A stretch of 64,000 bases of DNA from Paraburkholderia sp. BL10I2N1 (lineage in GTDB: Bacteria; Pseudomonadota; Gammaproteobacteria; Burkholderiales; Burkholderiaceae): NCBI RefSeq assembly GCF_004361815.1, contig NZ_SNWA01000002.1, forward strand, positions 3,162,001 to 3,226,000. The letters run 5' to 3'. This document shows positions 1 to 8,800 of the stretch, in pieces (the first letter of the stretch is position 1; each line of letters starts with the position of its first letter). Both the position numbers and the translations under genes were made by a program. The notes below the pieces were generated by a model. That model worked only from the letters and a program-made list of their open reading frames with translations, searched no databases and was not told where the DNA came from.

Positions 1-2
1 TG

Positions 3-332
3 CGCGATGTGAGTGTGCTGGCCGACATGAACTTCCCGGTATGGAGCAAGGCGATCTCCTCCAAAGGGACCGTCAAGGCGACGCTGGGTTCCGTGAACAT
101 ACCCGTGATATGCGCTGGGGCGCTGGTGACGCCGGGCGATGTCATCGTGGCGGACGACGACGGTGTGGTCGTGGTGCCTGCGGCCTCGGCGCGGAAGGTT
201 TTGGAAAAGGCAGCCGCGCGCGAAGCCAACGAAAGCGGGAAGCGCGCGAAGCTGGCCGCCGGCGTGCTCGGTCTGGATATGTACAACATGCGCGAACCGT
301 TGCAACAAGCTGGACTGCGCTATATCGATTGA
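3..332 (+). CDS. 4-carboxy-4-hydroxy-2-oxoadipate aldolase / oxaloacetate decarboxylase (RraA-like), 3' part
   Basis: The window opens inside this gene; about 109 codons are visible and the frame is open to the left edge. The segment [16 protein letters not shown] followed by [21 protein letters not shown] is the C-terminal half of the RraA-like metal-dependent aldolases (GalC/LigK type). These split 4-carboxy-4-hydroxy-2-oxoadipate into pyruvate and oxaloacetate in the gallate and protocatechuate 4,5-cleavage pathway. The aspartates of VADDDG belong to the conserved metal/substrate region. The next gene starts 14 bases downstream in the same direction, so they are probably co-transcribed. 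A GTG at 9 is an internal codon, not the start. Confidence 0.85.
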   Translation, partial: RDVSVLADMNFPVWSKAISSKGTVKATLGSVNIPVICAGALVTPGDVIVADDDGVVVVPAASARKVLEKAAAREANESGKRAKLAAGVLGLDMYNMREPLQQAGLRYID

Positions 333-346
333 AAAGGGCAGCAACC

Positions 347-1054
347 ATGGTCACGGGTCAAACCATCAATGAACCGATCACCGGCATCTCTTCGATGTCC
401 ACCCGCAACGTGCTTGCCGATCTGGTTGAAGAGTATGAGCGGCTGTCGGGGCAGCAGGTGGTCGTCGAGTCGGTCGGGGGCGTTGAGGCTGCCCGGCGCG
501 TCCAGCACGGGGAGCCGTTCGATTTTGTCGTACTTGCAGCCGACGCGATCGATCGGCTGGCCGCCGCTGGCCGAGTCGATCCGCGCAGTCGGGTCGACCT
601 GGCCCGTTCGGGCGTGGCAATTGCGGTGGCGGCCGGGGCACCGCGACCCGACATCGGCACTGAAGCCGCAGTTCGCGACGCCATTCTGGCCGCGCGCAGC
701 ATCGGCTATTCGACGGGTCCGAGCGGTTCGCACCTGACTCGCCTGTTCGAGCGCTGGGGCATCGCCGAGACAATCGCGCCGCCCATCGTGCAGGCGCCCC
801 CCGGCGTGCCGGTGGGCACGCTCGTCGCGCGCGGGGAGGTCGAGCTAGGTTTCCAGCAACTGAGCGAATTGATGCACTTGCAAGGCATTGAGGTCATCGG
901 CTCTCTGCCGGTTGAGATCCAGGTCGTTACCGTCTTCACGGCTGCCATCTGCACGGCATCCGCGCGGCATGAAGCCGCGAAGGCGCTGCTCTCCTTTCTG
1001 GCCTCACCCAAGGCTGACTCCGCCAAGCGTGGTCACGGTATGGAGTCGGCATGA
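347..1054 (+). CDS. ModA-like substrate-binding-fold protein without signal peptide
   Basis: A 235-residue protein of the periplasmic-binding-protein type II fold resembling ModA (molybdate binding). Visible are an N-terminal GISSMSTRNVLADLVEEYE region, a DFVVLAADAIDRLAAAGRV segment typical of ModA-like domains, and GPSGSHLTRLFERWGI later. There is no hydrophobic leader, so it may act in the cytoplasm rather than as a transport receptor. I chose the ATG at 347, just after the aldolase stop; an upstream extension in this frame is the shadow of the aldolase gene. Its position behind the aldolase suggests a role tied to aromatic-acid catabolism, but the ligand is unknown. Confidence 0.75.
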   Translation: MVTGQTINEPITGISSMSTRNVLADLVEEYERLSGQQVVVESVGGVEAARRVQHGEPFDFVVLAADAIDRLAAAGRVDPRSRVDLARSGVAIAVAAGAPRPDIGTEAAVRDAILAARSIGYSTGPSGSHLTRLFERWGIAETIAPPIVQAPPGVPVGTLVARGEVELGFQQLSELMHLQGIEVIGSLPVEIQVVTVFTAAICTASARHEAAKALLSFLASPKADSAKRGHGMESA

Positions 1055-1061
1055 TGCCGTC

Positions 1062-1222
1062 ACTTCGGATAGAGCAGAGCGCGCACTTCTGAGATGTCGT
1101 CCTGCAATTCCTGAGCGAGCTTCGGCCTGCCGAAAAACCGCTGGTACTCCGGAGTCTGCTGCACCAGCATTTCGAATCCCGCATGGGCGGGAACGAGGTG
1201 CAGTAAGACAGGCGCGCATGGC
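1062..1222 (-). pseudogene. C-terminal gene remnant in frame after the livF stop
   Basis: Directly after the livF TAG, on the same strand and in the same frame, an open stretch of about 52 codons runs to a TGA at 1062-1064. Its translation ends ...EYQRFFGRPKLAQEL, then DDISEVRALLYPK, and reads like a real C-terminal helix pair. There is no start codon or ribosome-binding site at its 5' end, so I read it as the tail of a deleted downstream gene of the liv operon. I do not recognise the family. Confidence 0.35.
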
Positions 1223-1224
1223 GT

Positions 1225-1935
1225 CTACTGCTCCACGCTGGCACCGGTTAGGGCTCGTACCCGGCTTTCATCGGCGGCGAGCGTGCCCGCGTCTCCCGAG
1301 TAGACGATGCCGCCATCGTCCAGCACGTAAGCATCATCGGCGATCTCGAGACTCATGCGTGCGTTCTGCTCCACCAGCAATACCGAAATCCCATCACCGC
1401 GCATCTGCGACACGACTCGAAACACCTCCCGAACGATCAGCGGGGCCAGACCTTGCGATGGCTCATCGAGAATGAGCAGCCGGGGATTGAGCAGGAGTGC
1501 GCGGGCAATCGATAGCATCTCCTGTTCGCCGCCGGACAGCAGGCGCCCGCGACTGAACCTGCGCTCGGCGAGGCGTGGAAACAGCTCGTAGATTCGTGCG
1601 ATCGTCCATGGTCCGCCGCGCTCCAACGGGACCATCAGATTTTCCTCGACGCTGAGATTGGCGAAGATTCTTCGCCCCTCGGGCACGTAGCCGACGCCGC
1701 TCGCGGCGATCTGGAAGGTCGGCCAGCGCGTGGTATCCGCGCCGAAAATCGTCACACACCCCTGGCGTGCGGGCGTCAAACCCACGAGGGTACGCAAGGT
1801 CGTGGTCTTGCCGGCTCCATTGCGACCGAGCAGTGCCGTGATCCGGCCTTCCGCAACCTTCAGGCTCACGCCATGCAGGATATGGCTCTTGCCGTAGTAG
1901 GTATGCAGCCCTTCGGCGGTCAGTGCGGCGCTCAT
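1225..1935 (-). CDS. livF: Branched-chain amino acid-type ABC transporter ATPase LivF
   Basis: A 236-residue ABC ATPase, the usual LivF length. Walker A is GRNGAGKTT at residues 37-45, the signature is LSGGEQ, and Walker B is LLILDEPSQGLAP. The H-loop position reads LLVEQNA, the Gln variant characteristic of LivF. It energises uptake with LivG, the permeases LivH and LivM, and binding protein LivK. The start ATG overlaps the livG stop by four bases (ATGA), so the two are translationally coupled. LivFGHMK families also carry urea, amides or aromatic acids. The adjacent aromatic-catabolism gene makes an aromatic or dicarboxylic substrate plausible, but this is inference. Confidence 0.93.
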   Translation of the reverse strand: MSAALTAEGLHTYYGKSHILHGVSLKVAEGRITALLGRNGAGKTTTLRTLVGLTPARQGCVTIFGADTTRWPTFQIAASGVGYVPEGRRIFANLSVEENLMVPLERGGPWTIARIYELFPRLAERRFSRGRLLSGGEQEMLSIARALLLNPRLLILDEPSQGLAPLIVREVFRVVSQMRGDGISVLLVEQNARMSLEIADDAYVLDDGGIVYSGDAGTLAADESRVRALTGASVEQ

Positions 1936-2681
1936 GCTGTGTTACCCAGATAGGCGGCCTGTACGGCCTCGTTGGAAGCGATCTCAGCTGGCGAGCCTTC
2001 GGCGAGGAGGCCGCCCTGATCGAGCACCGTGATTCGATCGGCGAGATGGAAGACCACGCGCATGTCATGCTCGATCAGCACGATGGTGAAATTGCCGCCG
2101 CTGTGCAGGCGGCGCACGAGCTGCGTAATCTCGTGAGTCTCCTGATCGCCCATGCCGGCGGTGGGCTCGTCGAGCAGCAGGAGGCGCGGCCGCAGCGCCA
2201 GCGCCATGGCGATCTCGGCAACCCGCTGGTCACCGTGCGGCAGCTCGCCGACCAGCCGGTGCGATTTGCCAGCAAGACCCGTGAGCTCAAGCGTCTCTTC
2301 GATGTGACGACGAACCCGCGCCCGCCCGGTGCTGCTGATCCACGGGCGCAGGCGAAAGCCCTCCGTCACCTCCGCACTGATGCGCACGTTCTCGAATACG
2401 GTCAGTTCAGGAAAAATCTCGGTGATCTGGAACGTGCGGGCGATGCCGGCCGCAACGCGCCGATACGCAGGAAGCGCCGTGATGTCGAGTCCGTCGAACA
2501 CGATCGTTCCCACGCTAGGTGGGAAAAAGCCGCTGATGAGATTGAAAAATGTGGTCTTGCCGGCGCCGTTCGGCCCAATGACAGCGCGCAGCTCGCCCTT
2601 CTCGACCGTGAGCGATACGTCGCGCACCGCGGTCAGGCTGCCAAAGCGCTTGCTGACGCGCCTGACTTCGAGCACGCTCAT
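1932..2681 (-). CDS. livG: Branched-chain amino acid-type ABC transporter ATPase LivG
   Basis: A 249-residue ABC ATPase. Walker A is GPNGAGKTT, a LivG-type insertion follows (GFRLRPWISSTGRARVRRH), and the signature region is LPHGDQRVAEIAMAL with Walker B LLLLDEPTAGM and H-loop LIEHDM. I start at MSVLEVRRVSKRFG (2681), whose ATG overlaps the livM stop by four bases. The open frame upstream lies inside livM and is not used. It pairs with LivF as the nucleotide-binding dimer of the importer. Confidence 0.93.
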   Translation of the reverse strand: MSVLEVRRVSKRFGSLTAVRDVSLTVEKGELRAVIGPNGAGKTTFFNLISGFFPPSVGTIVFDGLDITALPAYRRVAAGIARTFQITEIFPELTVFENVRISAEVTEGFRLRPWISSTGRARVRRHIEETLELTGLAGKSHRLVGELPHGDQRVAEIAMALALRPRLLLLDEPTAGMGDQETHEITQLVRRLHSGGNFTIVLIEHDMRVVFHLADRITVLDQGGLLAEGSPAEIASNEAVQAAYLGNTA

Positions 2682-3637
2682 GAGTCGCTCCTGCGCTGAA
2701 TGAAGCCGAGCAGCCCGCGCGGGAAAAACAGCACGATTGCGACGAACAGCATGCCGACGAACGACATCCAGTTGACCGTGATGCTCGAAAGATAATCCTG
2801 CAGCACGACGAATACCGCGGCGCCGAGCAGCGGCCCCCACAAGCTGCGCATGCCGCCCATCACCGCCATCATCACGAAATCGCCCGACTGGCTGTAGTGC
2901 AGCCCGCGCGGATCGGCGAAGTTGTTCAGGAGAGCGTAGAGCGCACCGGCGAACCCCATGAAGAAACAGGACAGCGTGAAGGCGATCCAGATGTGCCAAT
3001 CGACGGGAATGCCGAGAAAGCGCGCACGCCGCTCATTTTCGCGGATTGCGATCATGGTGCGCCCGAACGGGGAGCGCAGGATGAAGCCCATCACGCCGAT
3101 CGCCAACGCAAGGCAAAACAGCACGAAGTAGTAGAACGCGTTTGCGTTCGACAGGATGTCGATGCGGGCGACGCCGAGATCGAGCGGCTGGCGTGAAAAG
3201 CCGCGCAACCCGTCGTCGCCGCCGGTGACGGCGCTCCATTGAAAGGCGATGTAGTAGAAGACCTGCCCGAACGCGATGGTGACCATGGCGAAGTAGACGC
3301 CGCGTCGCCGTGCGATGAGCGCGCCCAGCAGCGTGCCGGCAATGCCGCCGAGCAGCGTGCCGCACAGCAGCGCGAGCGGTGTGCTCGGCGCGATAAACTT
3401 CAGCGCGAGGCCGGCGCCATAGGCGCCGAGTCCGAAATACGCCGCGTGTCCGAAGGACAGCACGCCGGTGAAGCCGAGCAGGAAGTTGACCGACATGGCT
3501 GCCAGTCCGAGCACGAGCACGCGCGTGCCGAGCGCGGTGTAGCCGCCCAGCAACGGCATCCAGTAGGGCGCGAGCAGGAGCGTTGCCCAGAGCGCCGCGA
3601 TGACGACCAGCCGGGGAGCGTGGGGGTATGTGCTCAT
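2678..3637 (-). CDS. livM: Branched-chain amino acid-type ABC transporter permease LivM
   Basis: A 319-residue inner-membrane permease with about ten hydrophobic segments. The family motif GFTGVLSFGHAAYFGLGAYGAGLAL is at residues 55-80, and the C-terminal coupling region GGMRSLWGPLLGAAVF is present. The start at MSTYPHAPRLVV overlaps the livH stop by four bases; longer readings run through livH and are not credible. With LivH it forms the transmembrane pore of the LivKHMGF system. Confidence 0.92.
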   Translation of the reverse strand: MSTYPHAPRLVVIAALWATLLLAPYWMPLLGGYTALGTRVLVLGLAAMSVNFLLGFTGVLSFGHAAYFGLGAYGAGLALKFIAPSTPLALLCGTLLGGIAGTLLGALIARRRGVYFAMVTIAFGQVFYYIAFQWSAVTGGDDGLRGFSRQPLDLGVARIDILSNANAFYYFVLFCLALAIGVMGFILRSPFGRTMIAIRENERRARFLGIPVDWHIWIAFTLSCFFMGFAGALYALLNNFADPRGLHYSQSGDFVMMAVMGGMRSLWGPLLGAAVFVVLQDYLSSITVNWMSFVGMLFVAIVLFFPRGLLGFIQRRSDS

Positions 3638-4503
3638 GTCATCATGCCTTCTTCGCCGAGCAGGCCGCGCGGGCGGATCAGCAAGACCACGGCCATCAGC
3701 ACGTACATGATGGCCTCGCTCGCCGCAGGGAGGAACACGGCGGTGATGCCGGAAGCGACGCCGATCAGCAAGCCGCCGAGCAGTGTACCGGTGAGGCTGC
3801 CAACCCCGCCGACGATGATGGCGATGAAGCTCGGCATCAGGAGGCCGGTTCCCATTGTCGGCTCCAGCCCGAGCTGGCCCGCGGCGAGCACGCCGCTCAG
3901 ACCGGCGAGAAAGATGCCGACGGCGAAATTGAGTGCGCGCAGCCTGCCCACGTTGATGCCAAGCGCCGCGACGGTCTCGAGGTCGAGCGTGCCGGCGCGG
4001 ATGCGTATGCCGAGCCGGCTGTAGCGCAAAAGCATGAAGAGCAGTGCAACGGCGACGGTCACGGTGCAGACCATGAACAGGCGGTAGCCGGTGATGAAGA
4101 AGAACTCGTTGCTCAGGGGCCGCGCCAGCACGGGCGGGATGGTCACGGGCTTGCCCTGCGCACCCCAGATGGAACGGGTGCCGTCCTCGATCATGAAGGC
4201 GAGGCCGAACGTCAGCAACAGACTGTAGAGCGGATCGCGCCCGTAGACTCGCCGGATGAGTACCCGCTCGACGGCGAGACCGATGACGGCCGTGCATATT
4301 GGCGCGATCAGCAATGCACCCCAAAACCCGACATACGGCGTGATCGTATAGGCAATGTAGCCGCCGATCACGAGAAAGCCGCCATGGGCGAAGTTGATCA
4401 CGTTGCTCAGGTTGAGAATGAGCGACAGGCCAAGCGCCATCAGCACGTAAAACGCTCCGATGATCAGCCCGTTGGTGACGTTGAAAAGGAGTAGTTGAGT
4501 CAT
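3634..4503 (-). CDS. livH: Branched-chain amino acid-type ABC transporter permease LivH
   Basis: A 289-residue permease. The N-terminus MTQLLLFNVTNGLIIGAFYVLMALGLSLI and the motif NFAHGGFLVIGGYIAY identify LivH. The conserved GGVGSLTGTLLGGLLIG near the C-terminus contacts the ATPase. I chose the ATG at 4503 because it gives the usual family length and fits a short leader after livK. A longer reading adds about 31 residues without hydrophobic or conserved character. It lies 131 bases after livK. Confidence 0.92.
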   Translation of the reverse strand: MTQLLLFNVTNGLIIGAFYVLMALGLSLILNLSNVINFAHGGFLVIGGYIAYTITPYVGFWGALLIAPICTAVIGLAVERVLIRRVYGRDPLYSLLLTFGLAFMIEDGTRSIWGAQGKPVTIPPVLARPLSNEFFFITGYRLFMVCTVTVAVALLFMLLRYSRLGIRIRAGTLDLETVAALGINVGRLRALNFAVGIFLAGLSGVLAAGQLGLEPTMGTGLLMPSFIAIIVGGVGSLTGTLLGGLLIGVASGITAVFLPAASEAIMYVLMAVVLLIRPRGLLGEEGMMT

Positions 4504-4634
4504 CGGCCGCTCATGTCCTGACGCAACCCATGCACGCGCCGCGTCGGGCAGCCTGGGCCGCTGTGTTGCCACGCATGCGTGGCAGGTTCGTGGCAACGGT
4601 TTCCGGCATTACCGCGCGGACATCGTCCTCGGGA

Positions 4635-5897
4635 TCAGGCCGGCCACTGCAGCTGGCAGCCGGTCGCAGCCTCGGGCGGGGCAGTCTTGTCGCCGGCGAC
4701 CACGCGCTCGACGCGAAACAGATCCTCTGGGTCGCCCGCCGGCTGAGACAGCGCTTCGCCGACGAACGAAGAGGTCATCAGCTGGTGGTCTCCCTTGCGG
4801 TAGTAGCACTTGTTGGGCTGCAGCTTGACGTCGTCCGCGAGTTCGAACCCGCCGAGCGCCTCGGCGAGCTTTTTCGCATCGAGGCTCTTTTCCTTATTGG
4901 CGACCGCGGCGAGTGTATGAACCGACGTGTAGCCAAACCAGTGGCGTGCGGTGGGGACTTTGCCGCCATTCATCTTGCGGATGTCGGCGACGAACTTCTC
5001 GACGCCCGGAACACCCGGCTGCTTCCAGTACCACTCGAACATCCAGATGCCGACGCGCGCCTCCGGCGGCATCGCCTCGAGCGATTCGAGCTCCTGCTGA
5101 AGCCCGGCAACGTGGATCTGCTTTCCAATGCCGAACTGCGCGATCTGCTTCAGGCAGTTGACCATGTCGGAACCTTGCGGCAGCACCAGCAGAACATCGG
5201 GGTTGGCTGCGCGCGCCTTGATCAGGTACGCGGAGAAATCGGTCGTGCCGAGCGGCGTGAGTTCGTTGCCGGTCATCGTGCCGCCGAGCCTTTGCAAATC
5301 CCCCAGCGCGGCCTTTTGCAGCGTATGACCGAAGGCGTAGTCCGGGGTAATGAAATGCCACTTCTTGCCATACCTGGTGAAGAGGAGGTCGGCGACCGCG
5401 TTGGCCTCCATGCTTGTCGTATTGCAGACGCGAAAGACGTTCCACTTGCAATCGCTGCCGGTGATCGTGTCGGTGTGGCCGCCCGAGACGATGTGCAACA
5501 CCTTCTTCTCGTTGCTGACCTGGGCGATGGCCTGAGCGATGCCGGAATTCACGTCCCCGATCAGAAACGTGACCTGATCACGATCGATCAGCTTGCGCGC
5601 CTTCTGCACGCCAGTGCCGACGTCGTTCGCCGAGTCTTCTACCAGCAGCTCGATGGGGCGCCCGAGAATGCCGCCGTTGGCATTGACCTGTTGCACGGCG
5701 AGCCTGGCGCCCGTCACTTCATTCTGTGCGACTGCAGCATAAACGCCGGTCATCGGATCGACCATGCCGATGCGCAGCGGTGTCTCGCCACGTGCCTTGA
5801 TGATGAAGGGCGAGGCGAGCTGCAACGCTGCAGCAGCAGCGGCCCCCTTGAGCACCGTGCGACGACTGACGGCGCGGATATGACCCGGACTTTTCAT
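4635..5897 (-). CDS. ABC transporter substrate-binding protein (LivK/AmiC type), Tat-exported
   Basis: A 420-residue periplasmic binding protein, first gene of the liv operon. The N-terminus contains SRRTVLKGAAAAAALQLASP, a twin-arginine signal. The mature part starts near PLRIGMVDPMTGVYAAVAQNEVTGARLAV, typical of type I binding proteins for branched-chain amino acids, amides or urea. The GGRP-like GGILGRPIELLVEDSANDVG follows. The start ATG at 5897 is preceded by a good GGGAGAA ribosome site. The substrate cannot be told from sequence alone; many relatives bind short amides or aromatic acids. Confidence 0.88.
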   Translation of the reverse strand: MKSPGHIRAVSRRTVLKGAAAAAALQLASPFIIKARGETPLRIGMVDPMTGVYAAVAQNEVTGARLAVQQVNANGGILGRPIELLVEDSANDVGTGVQKARKLIDRDQVTFLIGDVNSGIAQAIAQVSNEKKVLHIVSGGHTDTITGSDCKWNVFRVCNTTSMEANAVADLLFTRYGKKWHFITPDYAFGHTLQKAALGDLQRLGGTMTGNELTPLGTTDFSAYLIKARAANPDVLLVLPQGSDMVNCLKQIAQFGIGKQIHVAGLQQELESLEAMPPEARVGIWMFEWYWKQPGVPGVEKFVADIRKMNGGKVPTARHWFGYTSVHTLAAVANKEKSLDAKKLAEALGGFELADDVKLQPNKCYYRKGDHQLMTSSFVGEALSQPAGDPEDLFRVERVVAGDKTAPPEAATGCQLQWPA

Positions 5898-6160
5898 AGG
5901 GGTTCTCCCTGATTTTTTTACGTCGAACCGGTCAAACGCCTGAATCCTGAACCGAAGCTTGAGCATCCTCGGTCAGCTCAATCTTGATCTTGTTGGAGGG
6001 GATCCACAAGTCCTCCTTATGGCGCTTCGGAGTTCGGGTAACCGTAGTGTTCACGAGCACGCTTCGGTCGACGGTACACCGGCTTGCATGGATCGATCGC
6101 TCCATGACACCGCTCAAGACAGACTCGAGACTATGCTTCTGATATTCCGAGGAGAAGCGT

Positions 6161-7081
6161 ATGCGCGGCACTGAGTACCCAATAGCCAAAAGCGCGGCCG
6201 TACAAAGCTTGATCCAGCGGTTGCTTTCGTGGCTTTGTTTCACTTTGCTGATGATTCCCGGTGCGGCGCCAGGGATGGATTTCAGCATCTCCTACCAACC
6301 ACAACTAAAGCTGAAAATGGTTGTCGGTGAAGGGAGGATTCAGGACGGTGACGCGGAGAAGTTTCTGGCGCTCGCCAGGACGGCCGACCGTGATGACGAA
6401 GGACTCGTTATCCTCGTTTTAAATAGTCCAGGAGGGAATGTTGAAGCCGCTTTCCGGGTCGTTGACGCAATGGATAAAGTACGCGTCTATACAGCAGTTC
6501 CCGATAAATTCAAGTGCGCGTCCGCTTGCGCTTCTATCCTGTTCGCTTCCGGGGAACGCCGAAGTGTCTTCGGGACTGGGCTGCTCGGTTTTCACAGTTG
6601 CTACCGGCGCGACGGGCGAACCTCCACCGAGGACTCGCTCTGCAACGAAATAATCGCGGCAAACGCCATGCGAAGGGGGGTAAGCCACTCAGGCATCAAT
6701 CACTTCGTTAAGCAATTTGGTGCGGGAGACATGGCATGGGTCGGGCACGACGCTGCTTGCAAGTCGTTGCAAGGGCTATGCAAACCAGGGCTAATGGAAA
6801 TCCGCTATGGGACGAAGGCTGCATTGATGCAAAGTCTCGATTGCAGCAAGCTTATATCTGTTCAAGCGCAGCTTATCTGCGGGGATGCGGAGCTCACCCG
6901 TGTCGATAAAACATTGGCAGAACTCTATAGCCAAAAGATGAAAGTATCGGCTAACAAGACGCGATTACGAGCGGATCAACGAGCATGGCTTCGCGATTCT
7001 CGCAACGTGTGTGGTGATAAAGCTTGTCTACTGCGAAGCTATCGTCTCCGCATCGATGAACTTAATCGGATGCGGTCGTAA
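6161..7081 (+). CDS. Fusion of a ClpP-like periplasmic serine-hydrolase domain and a LprI-like domain
   Basis: A 306-residue predicted exported protein. Residues 13-39 are hydrophobic (signal or anchor). Residues 80-200 resemble the ClpP/crotonase-fold predicted periplasmic proteins: LNSPGGNVEAAFRV at 88-100, KCASACASILFASG at 118-131 with Ser121 as candidate nucleophile, and GFHSC with His145 as candidate base. From about residue 225 a second domain, DCSKLISVQAQLICGDAELTRVD to RADQRAWLRDSRNVCG, matches the LprI/DUF1311 lysozyme-inhibitor family. The start is supported by GGAGAA six bases upstream. The gene is visibly more A+T-rich than its neighbours and stands alone, which suggests transfer. 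Catalytic activity is inferred, not shown. Confidence 0.75.
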   Translation: MRGTEYPIAKSAAVQSLIQRLLSWLCFTLLMIPGAAPGMDFSISYQPQLKLKMVVGEGRIQDGDAEKFLALARTADRDDEGLVILVLNSPGGNVEAAFRVVDAMDKVRVYTAVPDKFKCASACASILFASGERRSVFGTGLLGFHSCYRRDGRTSTEDSLCNEIIAANAMRRGVSHSGINHFVKQFGAGDMAWVGHDAACKSLQGLCKPGLMEIRYGTKAALMQSLDCSKLISVQAQLICGDAELTRVDKTLAELYSQKMKVSANKTRLRADQRAWLRDSRNVCGDKACLLRSYRLRIDELNRMRS

Positions 7082-7161
7082 TGATGTGCTGACTGAGTTG
7101 GCCACGCTCAACCGCCGGAGCGTGGGCGCCTCGAGCGCGACCAGCAGCGGTTGAAACACGG

Positions 7162-7950
7162 CTACGGTTGGCGCGCGATCTTGCAGGTGTGATCGAGCAG
7201 GGGTTCCGCCGACCCGCTGCCTTCATCGAGATCGAGACCACTGTTGACGATCAGCCAGCCGTCGCGCGCAGCCGATGGTCCCGCGCCGGTAACCAGCACG
7301 GTCTGCGAAGCCATTGCATCGGACGCAGCGCGATCGCGCGCGACGATGCGAAACGGGTCATCGCCCTGTGTCAACGCCGTCACGCGCATGACCCGGTAAC
7401 GGTTGCCGTCGAGTGTGTCCCAGTGCCATTTGCCGGGGATATTCTCGCGATGCCGCGCGAGCGCGTCGATTACGTCGGCGCGCATGCAGTCGATATGGAT
7501 ATGCAGTTGCGACTGCGAGCGGCGATATGCCGAGTTGATCTCAACCCCCATTTGATCGTCGCCAAGCGGCCTCTTGACGGCCTTTTCGACGTAGGTGCGC
7601 GAATCCCACGCGTCAGACCAGTATCCGGGCGCATCGCGATCGAGAAGGCTTGGGCTTTCGATGCCGGGCACGCGCTCCGTCGGAATCAGCAGATACTGCG
7701 ACGAGCCGTTGATGTCCTTCAGGATCGCATAATGCCCGGCCAGATCGACGCGCGTGCAGAAGCCCGGATTGCCTGCCGACCTCATCGACATCACGCACTG
7801 TCCGTCGACGATCTTCCACAGTGCATTCGAATCGGCCGCGGCGAGTTGCGCGCAGCCGGCGCTTGCTGCGGCGAGCAGCATGCTGGCGATTGTCCACAGC
7901 GCGACGCGCAGGGGGCGTCTGTTACGCGATTCAGGTCTCATTTGCGGCAT
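7162..7950 (-). CDS. cdh: CDP-diacylglycerol diphosphatase
   Basis: A 262-residue protein of the HIT-superfamily Cdh family, which hydrolyses CDP-diacylglycerol to phosphatidate and CMP at the inner membrane. Evidence is an N-terminal hydrophobic segment (residues 15-33), the ALWKIVDGQCV start of the mature domain and the catalytic histidine cluster QLHIHIDCM around residues 147-155. Length matches E. coli Cdh. The start overlaps the end of the upstream gntR gene by about 20 bases; a second ATG at 7941 would shorten this to 11. No strong ribosome site precedes either, so translational coupling is likely. Confidence 0.87.
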   Translation of the reverse strand: MPQMRPESRNRRPLRVALWTIASMLLAAASAGCAQLAAADSNALWKIVDGQCVMSMRSAGNPGFCTRVDLAGHYAILKDINGSSQYLLIPTERVPGIESPSLLDRDAPGYWSDAWDSRTYVEKAVKRPLGDDQMGVEINSAYRRSQSQLHIHIDCMRADVIDALARHRENIPGKWHWDTLDGNRYRVMRVTALTQGDDPFRIVARDRAASDAMASQTVLVTGAGPSAARDGWLIVNSGLDLDEGSGSAEPLLDHTCKIARQP

Positions 7951-8662
7951 GCTGTTCGTAGAGATGGCGCACGTAGATCAGATGCTGTTCGGCGGCCTTG
8001 CGTGCTTGCTGCGAATCGCGCGCCATCACGGCGTCGTAGATCGCCTGGTGCTGGTCGAGCAGTTGCCGTTCCATTGCGTCGTCGTAGTCGATGAGCCGGT
8101 GCGATTGCCGCATCGATTCGCGGATCAACGTGTGGATGCCGTGCATCACATGTGCAAGCGCGATGTTGTGGGTCGAGTCGGCGATTGCGAGGTGAAAGGC
8201 GGCATCGAGGTCGGCCAGTTGCGTGCGATCGGACGACAGCGCGCAGGCCTTCAGCGCCTCGAATGCGGCGCGGATGGCTTCGAGATCGCCGGGTGTCGCG
8301 CGCTCGGTGGCATAGACGGTTGCAATGGCTTCCAGACCTTGCCGCAATTCGAGAATATCCGCGCTCGTGCGTGGATTTTGCAGCAGCAGTTCGGCGAGCG
8401 GCTTCGAGATCACGGCGGCCGTCATGTCGACGACCACAAAGCCGCCGCGTCCGGTCATTTCGATGTAGCCGTCCGCTTCGAGCCGGATCAACGCTTCGCG
8501 CAGCGACGGACGCGACACGCCCAGCTGTGTTGCCAGATCGCGCTCCGCAGGCAAACGGTCGCCCGGACGCAGCGCGCCGTCCGAGATCAGCTGCTTAATC
8601 TGGTCCGATACGACGTCGGAAAGGCGCTTGCGGGTGAAGGTCGGGATCGGGCGAAATTGCAT
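7931..8662 (-). CDS. FadR/PdhR-type GntR transcriptional regulator
   Basis: A 243-residue regulator. The N-terminal winged helix (residues 10-80) shows RLSDVVSDQIKQLISDG and LGVSRPSLREALIRLEADGYIEM. The C-terminal FCD ligand domain has the metal/ligand histidines in DLDAAFHLAIADSTHN and EQHQAI-like QLLDQHQAIYDAV followed by AAEQHLIYVRHLYEQH. Such proteins sense organic acids such as lactate, pyruvate or sugar acids. It is followed by cdh with overlap, and a divergent partner is not obvious, so the target operon is unknown. Confidence 0.87.
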   Translation of the reverse strand: MQFRPIPTFTRKRLSDVVSDQIKQLISDGALRPGDRLPAERDLATQLGVSRPSLREALIRLEADGYIEMTGRGGFVVVDMTAAVISKPLAELLLQNPRTSADILELRQGLEAIATVYATERATPGDLEAIRAAFEALKACALSSDRTQLADLDAAFHLAIADSTHNIALAHVMHGIHTLIRESMRQSHRLIDYDDAMERQLLDQHQAIYDAVMARDSQQARKAAEQHLIYVRHLYEQHAANET

Positions 8663-8800
8663 GAGATCAGCGGGCGTGGCGATGGACGGCGGCGTGTCCC
8701 GGCGCTCGACACGCGCAAACGCGGACCGCCGACGGAACGGAGGGATTATAGCGCCCGTCAGCTGGAGCCCGCGCCGGCGTGCCGCGAGCCCTTGCGGGCG

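Noticed and set aside
5932..6288. Minus-strand open frame between livK and the ClpP/LprI gene
   Set aside because: It overlaps the start of a well-supported gene, lacks a ribosome site and has no family resemblance.
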